Positions 9,107-17,174 of a stretch of DNA of 46,915 bases are shown piece after piece (position 1 is the first letter of the stretch; every line of letters starts with the position of its first letter). Origin of the DNA: Phycisphaerales bacterium. Lineage in GTDB: Bacteria; Planctomycetota; Phycisphaerae; Phycisphaerales; SM1A02. Below the pieces are notes generated by a model that was given only the letters and a program-made list of their open reading frames with translations, did no database searches and was not told the origin of the DNA. The stretch is taken from positions 1 to 46,915 of the forward strand of contig SIAM01000015.1 in the NCBI GenBank assembly GCA_009691785.1. Direction: 5' to 3'. Both the position numbers and the translations under genes were made by a program.

Positions 9107-11161
9107 TCACTGGCCACGCGCAGGCGCGTTGGCCTGTGGACTTGCCACATCCACGCCATGCGCTTGCAAATATCTGCCCAGGGCCATGAGCGGAAAATAA
9201 AGTCGGTACAAGTGGTAGCGCAAATAAAATACTTTTGGAAAGCCCGTGCCTGTGAATTCAGTTTCACGCCAAGATCCTGCGGGGTCGCCATCAGGGTTTT
9301 TCATTGGGTTTTTAGCATCATTTTCACTTAATTGAGTGCGCGCCAACCAAGCCAACGCGCGCACCAAGTCGCCGTCATGCGCGCCATAAATCTCCTGCAA
9401 GATCATGGCGGCCCACGCGGTTTGACTGGCCGTGCTGACACCTTGGCCTTTGAGCGAGGGATCAACATAGCTATTGGGGCTCTCGCCAAAACTGCCGTCT
9501 GGCTTTTGAACCGACTTCACCCACGCGCCGGCTTTGGCAATCCACGGTTCGTTGCGGGGCACGCCACAGCGAATTGGCCCAATCACAGCTTGCCATGTTC
9601 CGTAAATATAATTCACGCCCCAGCGACCAAAGAAACATCCTTCAGGTTCCTGCCTTGACTTGATGTACTGCACCGCGCTTCGCACCGCCAGATGGTCAAT
9701 GTGAATTCCATGCCAACTTAAACATTCAAGCACCCGCCCCGTAATGTCGGGGCAACTTGGATCTTGAATTGCGTTGTGATCGGCGCATGGAACATACTCA
9801 TAAATTTTTCTGTCCTGCGTTCGATCAAACGCCGCCCAACCTCCATCATCATTTTGTATGGCCAACATCCATTGCACGCCGCGCATGGCCGCCGATTCAT
9901 TGGCTGGTCCGCCAATGCGCTTCAAGGACATGGCCACCATGGCGGTGTCATCCACATCTGGATACCACGCGTTGGCGTACTCAAAAAACCATCCCGCGGG
10001 CGCGGTGCCTGGCTTTGTATTTTCAGCCCAATCGCCAATAAATCTGCACTCTTTTGCGCGTAGCCAATCGCCGGCGTTCTCGACGGCCGTGTCGGCCGCG
10101 GTGAATCCGCAATCCGCCAGGGCGTACAACGCAATGCCCGTGTCCCACACTGGACTAAAGCACGGTTGAATGCGAATGCGGTCGTCCTGCTCAATAAAAA
10201 ATTCGTCCAGTTCTTTTTCCGCGCGAACCACCATGGCGTCACCCCGACGAATACCTAAATTTTGAAAAACAATTTGGATATACACCATTGGCGGAAAGAT
10301 GGCGCCAAGGCCGCTGGTGGGCGCTGGCAAATCCTGACCGCAGCGAATGGCGATCCAACGAAAGGCCGCGGCGATGGCGCGTTTGCGCCAGGAAGTTCCA
10401 AGCACCGAGTGCGCCAATTTCATGGCGCGATCCGTGGCGTGAAAAAAAATCCGCCAAACCAGCGGCACATCGTGGCGCATCTTCAACCTGTGGCGCGCGC
10501 CTTCATTCACAAACAACTCATCAATACCTTGCTCCGCGCGCAACTTTCGCGTTGGCCGCAGCGTGGCCACAATGGCCAGCGGCAACAACATGACGCGGCT
10601 CCACGCGCTCATTTTACTTAAGTGAAAATAAAACCACTTGGGTGCCCACACCAGTTCTGGTGGAATTGCGGGCACGGCGTTCCACGAAATCTGCCCCAGA
10701 CACGCCAGATAAAAATTGGAAAAACTATTGCAAGTCTCGGCCCCGCCCAAGGCGCGCACCACATCGCGGGCCTTCTTCATGTGGGGCGCATCAGGCGAAT
10801 CTCCAAACAATTTCAGGCAAAAATAGGCTTTCACCGTGGCGCTGACATCAACATCGGAGCCGGGATATTGCCCCCAACCACCGTCGTCGCGCTGTTGGTC
10901 GCGAAGCTGGCGCACCAATTTCAACAACGTGTCCGCGGGGCGGCCGTCCACCATGGGCGATGCCTCTTGCGACAAAATCCATTTCATCAGCAGATATTCG
11001 CTTTGCAAAATGGAATCGCCCTGCAGTTCCGCGCACCAATGTCCATCTAGTTTCTGCAACGAGCGAAGCGCGCGGTTGGCGGCCTGGGCGCAGGTGCGCA
11101 GCGTTTGCATGGTCGATGGATCGGCGCTTGTCTTTGCCGTAAGTGTTGTTGGCGAATGCAT
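9107..11161 (-). CDS. shc: Squalene-hopene cyclase
   Basis: Membrane-associated triterpene cyclase turning squalene into hopene/diplopterol for hopanoid membrane lipids. The 684-aa protein carries the catalytic acid motif as PDVDDTAM (DxDD) in the middle, and multiple QW repeats such as QNDDGGWAAFD, EPEGCFFGRWG and PDGSFGESPNSY. The length is slightly above the bacterial norm (about 630-660), mainly through an N-terminal extension. Squalene synthesis genes (hpnCDE) are not next to it, so they must lie elsewhere. A promoter-like TTGGTG/17 bp/TATACT lies just upstream, with the ATG 11 nt from the -10 box and no ribosome-binding site. Confidence 0.95.
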   Translation of the reverse strand: MHSPTTLTAKTSADPSTMQTLRTCAQAANRALRSLQKLDGHWCAELQGDSILQSEYLLMKWILSQEASPMVDGRPADTLLKLVRQLRDQQRDDGGWGQYPGSDVDVSATVKAYFCLKLFGDSPDAPHMKKARDVVRALGGAETCNSFSNFYLACLGQISWNAVPAIPPELVWAPKWFYFHLSKMSAWSRVMLLPLAIVATLRPTRKLRAEQGIDELFVNEGARHRLKMRHDVPLVWRIFFHATDRAMKLAHSVLGTSWRKRAIAAAFRWIAIRCGQDLPAPTSGLGAIFPPMVYIQIVFQNLGIRRGDAMVVRAEKELDEFFIEQDDRIRIQPCFSPVWDTGIALYALADCGFTAADTAVENAGDWLRAKECRFIGDWAENTKPGTAPAGWFFEYANAWYPDVDDTAMVAMSLKRIGGPANESAAMRGVQWMLAIQNDDGGWAAFDRTQDRKIYEYVPCADHNAIQDPSCPDITGRVLECLSWHGIHIDHLAVRSAVQYIKSRQEPEGCFFGRWGVNYIYGTWQAVIGPIRCGVPRNEPWIAKAGAWVKSVQKPDGSFGESPNSYVDPSLKGQGVSTASQTAWAAMILQEIYGAHDGDLVRALAWLARTQLSENDAKNPMKNPDGDPAGSWRETEFTGTGFPKVFYLRYHLYRLYFPLMALGRYLQAHGVDVASPQANAPARGQ

Positions 11162-11172
11162 GAGAGTTGAAA

Positions 11173-11201
11173 AGTATAACCAACGCCAAGTCGTCCACCA
11201 A
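11173..11201 (-). promoter_or_regulatory. Promoter of squalene-hopene cyclase gene
   Basis: On the minus strand TTGGTG (11196-11201), a 17-bp spacer and TATACT (11173-11178) form a good sigma70-type promoter. The ATG follows 11 nt after the -10 box, leaving at most a few nucleotides of leader. Confidence 0.6.
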
Positions 11202-11203
11202 CT

Positions 11204-12433
11204 CTACAGCGCGTCGGTTTGCATCCAGCAGCGCTCGCGCGCGCTGATGATGGCGGCTTCCAAAACTTGCTGCGTTCTATACGCGTCCACAAAATCAGCC
11301 AGCGGTTGCGCGGGCTCGCCCCCCGCCAACACCGCGCAGATATCCGCGGCCATGCTTATAAATTGATGCTCGTAGCCATGCACATGTCCGGGTGGCCAAA
11401 AATGTCCGACATACGGATGCGATGGTTCCGTGCACAAAATTTTGCTCCAACCTTGCTCGCGCGCGGGCAGCGTGTCGTCCCACCATTGCAATTCATTCAT
11501 GCGCTCAAAATCGAATTTCACGCTGCCCAATTCGCCATTGATCTCCATGCAATTTGCATTTTTATTTCCCGTGGCCATTCGACTGGCCTCAAAGCTGGCC
11601 ACCGCGCCGTTACGCATGCGCGCAAGAAACAAAAAAGCATCATCCACAGTGCTGGCTTGACGCTTGGCGCCTCGCTTACTTTTTTGCGCGCCCAAACCCA
11701 AATTTTTTGAACTGGCTGTCACCACCGCGCGCTCATGAATAAATTGCGCCTCCATGGCGCCGCACACTTGCACAATTTCATCGCCTGTCACAAACCGCGC
11801 CATGTCAACAATGTGCGAGTTCAAATCTCCGTGCGCGCCGCTGCCAGCAAGTTTTGAATCAAAGCGCCACGAGTGCGCCGTGCTGGCGCGCCCCCAATCT
11901 TGCAAATAGTGCGCGCGAATATGGCGGATGCGTCCCAGACGACCTTCGTGAATCAACTCGCGCATCAGCGACACCGCGGGACAGCGTCGATAGTTGAACC
12001 ACACAAAAGTGCGCGCCCCGTTCTTGGCTTCAAGCGCGGCCATAGCCATGTCGCGCGCCTCTGTGATTGTGGTGCCCAACGGCTTTTCACACGCCACATG
12101 CTTGCCCGCCTTCAACGCGGCGATGGAAACCTGGGCGTGCATATAATTTGGAACGCACACATCAACCAAGGCAACTTTGGGGTCCTTGATCAAGCGATCC
12201 CAACTGGAAGCGGCCTTTAAAACGCCCCATTTTACCGCAAAATTACTTGATGTACGGGGGTGGCCGCTAGCCACCACGGCCAAGGCTGGCCGACACGCAA
12301 AGTCAAAAAAAAGCTGGGCCTGCCGCCACGCATTAGCGTGAATGCGCCCCATAAATCCCGCTCCCACAAGACCAATTCCAACTTCACGCGGCGATGTGGC
12401 TTTGAGACGTTTTCTGGATTTTGTTTTTTTCAT
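11204..12433 (-). CDS. Gfo/Idh/MocA-family oxidoreductase
   Basis: NAD(P)-dependent dehydrogenase of the glucose-fructose oxidoreductase/inositol dehydrogenase family, 409 aa. The N-terminal Rossmann motif GLVGAGFMGRIHANAW and the family signature CEKPLGTT (Lys of the EKP motif) are clear; ALKAGKHVACEKP precedes it as expected. The C-terminal alpha/beta domain includes GSGAHGDLNSHIVDMARF, typical of members acting on sugars or inositol derivatives. The substrate cannot be deduced. It lies 42 bp upstream of shc on the same strand, but shc has its own promoter-like element. The N-terminus begins with a Lys-rich stretch (MKKTKSRKRLK), which is unusual for the family. Confidence 0.92.
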   Translation of the reverse strand: MKKTKSRKRLKATSPREVGIGLVGAGFMGRIHANAWRQAQLFFDFACRPALAVVASGHPRTSSNFAVKWGVLKAASSWDRLIKDPKVALVDVCVPNYMHAQVSIAALKAGKHVACEKPLGTTITEARDMAMAALEAKNGARTFVWFNYRRCPAVSLMRELIHEGRLGRIRHIRAHYLQDWGRASTAHSWRFDSKLAGSGAHGDLNSHIVDMARFVTGDEIVQVCGAMEAQFIHERAVVTASSKNLGLGAQKSKRGAKRQASTVDDAFLFLARMRNGAVASFEASRMATGNKNANCMEINGELGSVKFDFERMNELQWWDDTLPAREQGWSKILCTEPSHPYVGHFWPPGHVHGYEHQFISMAADICAVLAGGEPAQPLADFVDAYRTQQVLEAAIISARERCWMQTDAL

Positions 12434-12529
12434 TGTGCAACATCTTCAAGTAAGTGAGCCATTGAATCATGATTGAGCACACCGCGAACCGTGTCCACCG
12501 TATGCTAACGGCAACCTTAGGAGATTTCT

Positions 12530-13693
12530 ATGACACCAATCGAAACCCGTCTTGAACAACTCGAACAACAACTTCAACAAATCAAAAATCAAAGCCGCCG
12601 CGAGCGCCGCATTGGCTTGGCGTGCGCCATGATGCTTGGCGTCGCCGCCCTTGTTGGTTTCACGCGCGCGCCTAAGCCTGAAGTTATTCAGGCCAGCCGC
12701 CTTGAAATTTTAGATGCCAACGGAAAAATTGCCTGCCTACTTTCAAGCACTCCCACTGGTGGGCAACTTGATGTGTGGGCCAAGGGCGGCGCCAATATCG
12801 CGCGCCTTTCCTCCAGCGAATCTGGCGGCGACTTGGCGCTTTGGAATTCCGCTGGCAAACCAGTGGCGGGAATCTTTGCCAACAGCACTGGCGGCCGCGT
12901 TGAAGTGACGCACGGCAATGGACAAATCGCGGCTTTCCTTGAAGCCACCAAAGATGGTTCGGACTTTGTGTTGACGCGCAGTGGATCCGAGGAGCCCTCC
13001 ATGCAATTCACTGTGAATGCCGAGGGATCCGAGGGTCTTCTCAATCGGCCCAATGGAAAGCCGGCGCTGCGATTTGGTGTCAATCAAAAAGGATCAGCCT
13101 TTAGCGTTGTGGGTGTTTCAGAAAAAGAAGTCGCGTATCTGGGTTGCGACGCTAAACAAGCGGGCATGTTCCGCATTGCCAGCGGCGATGGCTCCACCGC
13201 GCTTGAGGGCGGTGTTGGTGATGGTGGCGGCGAACTGGCCGTGCGCGAAACCAACGGCGCTGGCGGTTGCATTCTTGGCAACACCGCGGCGCGTGGTGGC
13301 TATAGCGAAATTCGAAACCATGATGGCAAGGCCGCTGTCTCATTTGAAGTGCAGGAAAATATGGGCGGCCGCGCCACCGTTCGTACCGCCATGGGACAAA
13401 TCGCGGCGCTGCTGGATCAAGGAAAAGAAGAAAGCGGAACGGTTCAAATTTACGCAGGAGCCACCCGTGTCGCGGCACTTGGAGGTGGTCCCAATGGCGG
13501 ACTTCTGAACCTGTTCAATATGAAGGGTAAAGCTGTGGTTGTCACGGGCGCCGCATCCGACTCGGATGGTGGCTTGTTCAGTTTGCGTAACAGCAGCGGT
13601 CAACAAACCGTGCGCGCCGCGGCGCAACCCAATGGTGAAGTTGCCAGTTATTCCAGCGATGGCGCCCATAAACGCGTTTTAATGGCGCCCTGA
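12530..13693 (+). CDS. Unknown membrane-anchored repetitive (beta-rich) protein
   Basis: Protein of 387 aa with no recognised enzyme motif. Residues 5-25 are a Gln-rich coiled-coil-like segment, about 28-44 are one membrane segment, and the remainder is built from irregular repeats of about 22-28 residues with a core like DANGKIACLLSSTPTGGQLDVW / NSAGKPVAGIFANSTGGRVEV, each ending in G-G/A-x-hydrophobic-x-hydrophobic. This pattern fits a repetitive beta structure, perhaps a beta-helix or beta-roll outside the membrane. An AGGAG ribosome-binding site (12519-12523) precedes the ATG by 6 nt, and TATGCT (12501-12506) could be its -10 box. No partner gene is obvious. Confidence 0.75.
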   Translation: MTPIETRLEQLEQQLQQIKNQSRRERRIGLACAMMLGVAALVGFTRAPKPEVIQASRLEILDANGKIACLLSSTPTGGQLDVWAKGGANIARLSSSESGGDLALWNSAGKPVAGIFANSTGGRVEVTHGNGQIAAFLEATKDGSDFVLTRSGSEEPSMQFTVNAEGSEGLLNRPNGKPALRFGVNQKGSAFSVVGVSEKEVAYLGCDAKQAGMFRIASGDGSTALEGGVGDGGGELAVRETNGAGGCILGNTAARGGYSEIRNHDGKAAVSFEVQENMGGRATVRTAMGQIAALLDQGKEESGTVQIYAGATRVAALGGGPNGGLLNLFNMKGKAVVVTGAASDSDGGLFSLRNSSGQQTVRAAAQPNGEVASYSSDGAHKRVLMAP

Positions 13694-13786
13694 TTCTTTG
13701 CTTGTGCAAAAAGCAAGGCGAACTCAATCCAAAGGCTTTGCGGCCAAGTGCGAAGTTGATGGGATGACTTTGTGAGTTTGGATGCT

Positions 13787-14191
13787 CTAAACAACTGGCG
13801 TGAATGTCGCGCCGGATTGCGCGTAGAAGTTCACCATGTCGCCAACGTTAAAATCCACCGCGCTCTGACCATCAAATGGTTCCACCCACATGGGAACAAT
13901 TACTTCGCACAATAAACGATTCTGCTCAAGATGAATGGCGACCACGCGCCCCTGCACAACTCGCGGATGTCCGTAAATTGGTTCAATAAATGAACCGCCC
14001 GCATTGGCCTTGTGCATGCGCAACGCCTTCACATGAATCACGCCTTGAATTCGCTTGCCAATCTGTACGGCGGTCTTTCCATTGCACACCAAGTGAATTT
14101 GATAATCACTGGCGGGAATGGCCAGGATAATTTTGTCGCCATCCATTTGTTGAAGAACGGCCCGGGTGATGTCGCTCACTGTGCTTTGCAT
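13787..14191 (-). CDS. Unknown small protein, possible PilZ-like beta-barrel
   Basis: Protein of 134 aa that I do not recognise with certainty. The middle shows a beta-rich pattern (GKRIQGVIHVKAL...VVQGRVVAIHLEQNRLLCEVIV) that recalls PilZ-type or translation-barrel folds, but the RxxxR and DxSxxG motifs of c-di-GMP-binding PilZ are absent. There is no signal peptide, so it should be cytoplasmic. I chose the ATG at 14191 over the in-frame TTG at 14197 because TAAACT ends 8 nt upstream. It lies directly downstream of trpG on the same strand, and its -10 box overlaps the trpG stop codon. Confidence 0.6.
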   Translation of the reverse strand: MQSTVSDITRAVLQQMDGDKIILAIPASDYQIHLVCNGKTAVQIGKRIQGVIHVKALRMHKANAGGSFIEPIYGHPRVVQGRVVAIHLEQNRLLCEVIVPMWVEPFDGQSAVDFNVGDMVNFYAQSGATFTPVV

Positions 14192-14199
14192 AGTCAAAC

Positions 14200-14205
14200 A
14201 GTTTA
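14200..14205 (-). promoter_or_regulatory. Putative -10 box overlapping trpG stop
   Basis: TAAACT on the minus strand, 8 nt before the ATG at 14191; the TAA of this hexamer is also the trpG stop codon. It suggests an independent leaderless transcript for the small downstream gene. Confidence 0.4.
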
Positions 14206-14811
14206 GCGCCCCGCCTTTGACATGGCTAAAAAATTTGACAATAACTTTGGACCGTCAGGCGTTAAAAAACTTTCTGGATGAAACTGCACGCCTTCCAGTG
14301 GCGCCTGGTTTTCCTGATTTTTCAAGCTGTATTTTAAGCGAATTCCCATGATGGTCCCATCATCTGTTTTGGCGGTGACCTCGAACTCATCCGACAGCGT
14401 CGCAGGATCAATCACCAAAGAGTGATAGCGCGTGGCTTGAAACGGCTGAGGCAAATCCAGAAAAACTCCACGCCCATCGTGATAAATCAAACTGGTCTTG
14501 CCATGCATGGGTTTGTCGGCGCGGCGAACCGTCATGCCGTGGCAATCGCCTATGGTTTGATGACCAAGGCACACGCCAAGAATTGGAATTCGCCCACGAA
14601 AAAATTTGATCAACTCCGCGCTCACTCCAGCTTCTTTGGGAGTGCACGGTCCAGGCGAAATGACGAGATGCGTCGGCTGCAAAGCCGCCGCGCGCGCGCG
14701 ATCAATGGCGTCATTGCGAACAACTTCCACTTGCAAACCAGGGCGCACCTCTTGCATACGGTGCGCCAAATTCCAAGTGAAGGAATCGTAATTATCGATC
14801 AGCAGAACCAC
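14203..14811 (-). CDS. trpG: Anthranilate/aminodeoxychorismate synthase glutamine amidotransferase subunit (TrpG/PabA)
   Basis: Class I glutamine amidotransferase that supplies ammonia to TrpE or PabB for anthranilate or aminodeoxychorismate. The 202-aa length is standard. Landmarks are LIDNYDSFTWNLA, VISPGPCTPKEAG, the nucleophile elbow GVCLGHQ, RYHSLVID and the His-Glu pair in GVQFHPESFLT. The start is a GTG at 14811. The synthase partner is not in the window, so tryptophan and folate roles cannot be separated; a single amidotransferase may serve both. The neighbour upstream is a DUF1444-like gene with a 27-bp gap. Confidence 0.93.
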   Translation of the reverse strand: MVLLIDNYDSFTWNLAHRMQEVRPGLQVEVVRNDAIDRARAAALQPTHLVISPGPCTPKEAGVSAELIKFFRGRIPILGVCLGHQTIGDCHGMTVRRADKPMHGKTSLIYHDGRGVFLDLPQPFQATRYHSLVIDPATLSDEFEVTAKTDDGTIMGIRLKYSLKNQENQAPLEGVQFHPESFLTPDGPKLLSNFLAMSKAGR

Positions 14812-14838
14812 GCCGCAATGCTAGCCACGCGGAAATAT

Positions 14839-15636
14839 TTAGGCGGCTTCCTCGGCGGTTCCAGCCACGCCATCGCGTGTCACCAAGAACAGCGAACTTG
14901 TGATTGGATATGGAAGTCGTTGATAATCTCGGCCAATACGCTGCGAAATGCGCTCGACAAAATTGGGCGGATTGCATGTTATGGCCACAAACATGTCGCG
15001 CGCCGGCGTGGCCACAAAGAAATCGCCACCAAGTTGCGGCGCAAGTTTGACATGCAGCGAATCAAGCAACAAGCGCGCAGCGTCGTAGCCATCTTGCAAA
15101 GCCACAATCGCAGCCTTGCCGCCGTCCTCTGTTTCAATAATGCGCACCTTCAACTCTGGCGCGTATTGCGCCAAATTTACCCGCGCCAAGGTTTCCAAAT
15201 CATCCACTTGAACACCCCATCGCACCATTTGCTCCACCGTAACGCTTACAGTGACATGCGGCATGTCAATCACAAACACAATAACCGTTTCATTTACAAA
15301 CGGAATGTGCGCCACTTGCTCACGGTCTAGGTGCGTGAAAATACTTTCTGGCTGAATGCGCGGCATAATGCGATTGCGCACCAGCGAAAACGGCATGGGT
15401 AATCCACCTATGGAATCTCCCTCCATTAATTTGTCTATATAGCTCTCAACAATCTCCTCGGCGCGTTTGGGATCCTGTTTGGATATGCGCCAAAGGTTTT
15501 CAAGCCCAAGATGACGGCCATCAATGACCAAATCCATTGGTCCAGCGATCTCAAACTTGTGATCAGACCATTGCCGAAGAAATAGCCGCTTCACAAACTC
15601 GGCAAATTCCTCGGGATTCTTAGGTAATTCCTTCAT
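14839..15636 (-). CDS. DUF1444 (YtpQ)-like protein
   Basis: Cytoplasmic 265-aa protein. I assign it to the YtpQ/UPF0354 (DUF1444) family from the overall pattern: a central MPRIQPESIF block, then repeated hydrophobic strands with VNLAQYAPELKVRI and a C-terminal GDFFVATPARDMFVAIT segment. No catalytic function is established for this family. No signal peptide or membrane segment is present. A weak GGGAAGGG purine stretch precedes the ATG. It is divergent from kdsA across 129 bp and probably leads the trpG transcript. Confidence 0.7.
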   Translation of the reverse strand: MKELPKNPEEFAEFVKRLFLRQWSDHKFEIAGPMDLVIDGRHLGLENLWRISKQDPKRAEEIVESYIDKLMEGDSIGGLPMPFSLVRNRIMPRIQPESIFTHLDREQVAHIPFVNETVIVFVIDMPHVTVSVTVEQMVRWGVQVDDLETLARVNLAQYAPELKVRIIETEDGGKAAIVALQDGYDAARLLLDSLHVKLAPQLGGDFFVATPARDMFVAITCNPPNFVERISQRIGRDYQRLPYPITSSLFLVTRDGVAGTAEEAA

Positions 15637-15751
15637 GCGTACACCCTTCCCAATATGGTCCGAATCAACACACAGCCGATACGTTCGGCTTGCGCCTCAC
15701 ATACGGTCTATTACAGGTTTTATACTGTCGGGTGAATTTCTCAAAAAACCC

Positions 15752-15757
15752 TAAAAT
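15752..15757 (+). promoter_or_regulatory. Putative -10 box of kdsA
   Basis: TAAAAT with an 8-nt gap to the ATG at 15766. A second candidate, TATACT at 15721-15726, would give a leader of about 30 nt. No ribosome-binding site is present, which favours the proximal box and a leaderless start. Confidence 0.4.
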
Positions 15758-15765
15758 TAATGGCC

Positions 15766-16593
15766 ATGGCACACCAAATAGAGGTTCTTGAATCGTTTTT
15801 CGCCCATCCGCACCAACGCCTGCTGGTCATTGGGGGGCCTTGCGTTCTAGAGTCCGACGCAATCAATAAACAGATTGGAGAAACACTTCGCGATGCGTGC
15901 CAAGAATTGGGATTAAGTTTTGTCTTTAAGGCCAGCTATGACAAAGCAAATCGGTCCAGCGTAAATAGTCCGCGTGGTCCCGGAATGAAGTCTGGCTTGG
16001 AACGCTTGGCGAAATTGCGTGACTCGCTGAATGTTCCAGTGACCACGGATATTCACGACGCGAGTCAATGTGAGTTGGTTGCCAAGACCGTGGACATGTT
16101 GCAAGTGCCCGCGTTTCTGTGTCGACAAACTGATTTACTTTTAGCGGCGGCCGACACTGGTAAGCCAGTAAATGTAAAGAAGGGTCAGTTCATGAGCCCC
16201 GCTGAAATGGGCCATGTTGTGACCAAGGTGCGTGAAGGTGGTGGTCGAAAGATTATGCTTACCGAACGCGGAACAACTTTTGGTTACAACCGCTTGGTCA
16301 ACGACTTCATGGGCATTGGCGATCTGATGGACTTGGAAGTGCCAATTTGTTTTGACGCAACCCACAGCACGCAACTTCCTGGTGGCGAAGGCGAGCGCAC
16401 TGGCGGCCGCCCAGAGCGCGCGCCATTGCTGGCAAAAGCCGCTATTGCCGCTGGGGTTTCCTCCATTTTCATTGAGTGCCACCCCGACCCATCCCAAGCG
16501 CTGAGCGATGGCAGCACCATGTTGACTCTCAGTAGCGTGCCCAAACTTTTAAAGACACTAGATGCCATTCGGCGTGCGGCAATGGCTGGCTAA
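15766..16593 (+). CDS. kdsA: 3-deoxy-8-phosphooctulonate (KDO8P) synthase
   Basis: Condenses arabinose-5-phosphate with phosphoenolpyruvate to KDO-8-phosphate for the inner core of lipopolysaccharide, so its presence argues for an LPS-bearing diderm. About 275 aa. Motifs include VIGGPCVLES, FKASYDKANRSS, RGPGM, TDIHD, FLCRQTDLL and FDATHSTQLPGG. The Cys in GGPCVLES sits where metal-dependent (Aquifex-type) enzymes have their metal-ligand Cys, whereas the E. coli type has Asn, so this should be the metal-dependent class. Two in-frame ATGs are possible (15760 and 15766); the second is favoured by the TAAAAT box 8 nt upstream. Other KDO genes are not nearby. Confidence 0.95.
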   Translation: MAHQIEVLESFFAHPHQRLLVIGGPCVLESDAINKQIGETLRDACQELGLSFVFKASYDKANRSSVNSPRGPGMKSGLERLAKLRDSLNVPVTTDIHDASQCELVAKTVDMLQVPAFLCRQTDLLLAAADTGKPVNVKKGQFMSPAEMGHVVTKVREGGGRKIMLTERGTTFGYNRLVNDFMGIGDLMDLEVPICFDATHSTQLPGGEGERTGGRPERAPLLAKAAIAAGVSSIFIECHPDPSQALSDGSTMLTLSSVPKLLKTLDAIRRAAMAG

Positions 16594-16644
16594 GACTTTC
16601 CAAATTGCTCACGGCAGCAAGCACTATTTTTTTAACATCTTGCC

Positions 16645-16650
16645 TATAAT
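16645..16650 (+). promoter_or_regulatory. Consensus -10 box of mcsAB
   Basis: A perfect TATAAT directly abuts the first in-frame ATG (16651) and lies 9 nt before the second ATG (16660). A promoter here makes 16651 too close to be translated, so the mRNA should begin at or within a few bases of 16660. A weak hairpin (TTGCT/AGCAA, 16605-16620) with T7 a little downstream may end the kdsA transcript. Confidence 0.6.
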
Positions 16651-16659
16651 ATGGCGCAA

Positions 16660-17172
16660 ATGAAATGCGATCAATGCGACAAGCCTGCGATGGTTCACGA
16701 AGTCGTCATTCAAAATGGAAACAAGGTTGAAATGCATTTATGCGCCGAACATGCGGCAGCCAGGGGTTACATTTTGCCCACGGTTCCAGTGACGCAAATT
16801 TTGCAACAGTTCGCGGCCGCTGGAAAATCACTCAAAGCTCAGAAAGCGGCGGCGCGGCGTTGTGATGCATGCGACCTCACCTTTGCGGAGTTCCGTCAAA
16901 CTGGTCGATTTGGTTGCGCCTCTTGCTACGACTCATTCATGCCCTCGGTCGCCGCGATTATTGAACGCGCGCAATCAGGCGCGGTGAGTCATCGCGGTCG
17001 CACACCAAAAAGAATCGAAGGCCAAGCCGATCGCGCCGCCATTCGTCGGCAACTGATTAAAGAAATTGAAGCCGCAGTGGCCGCGGAACAATATGAGCGC
17101 GCCGCCTCGCTGCAAGGCCGTCTGCATCAACTAGGAATGGATACAAAACCATCAACAGATCAGGCTAGTTGA
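16660..17172 (+). CDS. mcsA: McsA, activator of the protein arginine kinase
   Basis: Zinc-binding cofactor that activates McsB and helps deliver substrates to ClpC. From the ATG at 16660 the protein is 170 aa and starts with MKCDQCDKPA, the usual CxxC start of McsA. Two zinc-finger pairs are visible (CDQC with LCAEH; CDAC with CASC), then a C-terminal UVR segment (EIEAAVAAEQYERAASL) like the one in ClpC. The upstream ATG at 16651 is discounted because a perfect TATAAT ends at 16650. mcsB follows 2 bp after the stop. Confidence 0.93.
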   Translation: MKCDQCDKPAMVHEVVIQNGNKVEMHLCAEHAAARGYILPTVPVTQILQQFAAAGKSLKAQKAAARRCDACDLTFAEFRQTGRFGCASCYDSFMPSVAAIIERAQSGAVSHRGRTPKRIEGQADRAAIRRQLIKEIEAAVAAEQYERAASLQGRLHQLGMDTKPSTDQAS

Positions 17173-17174
17173 GC

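Noticed and set aside
13696-13718. TTGCTT/AAGCAA hairpin after the gene ending at 13693
   Set aside because: No U-tract follows on either strand, so it cannot be called an intrinsic terminator.
14822-14832. TAGCAT 6 nt before the trpG GTG start as a further leaderless promoter
   Set aside because: trpG appears to lie inside a transcript from the DUF1444-like gene 27 bp upstream, so the match may be chance.
16605-16633. TTGCT/AGCAA hairpin plus T7 as terminator of kdsA
   Set aside because: Only five pairs and the T-run is separated from the stem by six bases; mentioned but not called.
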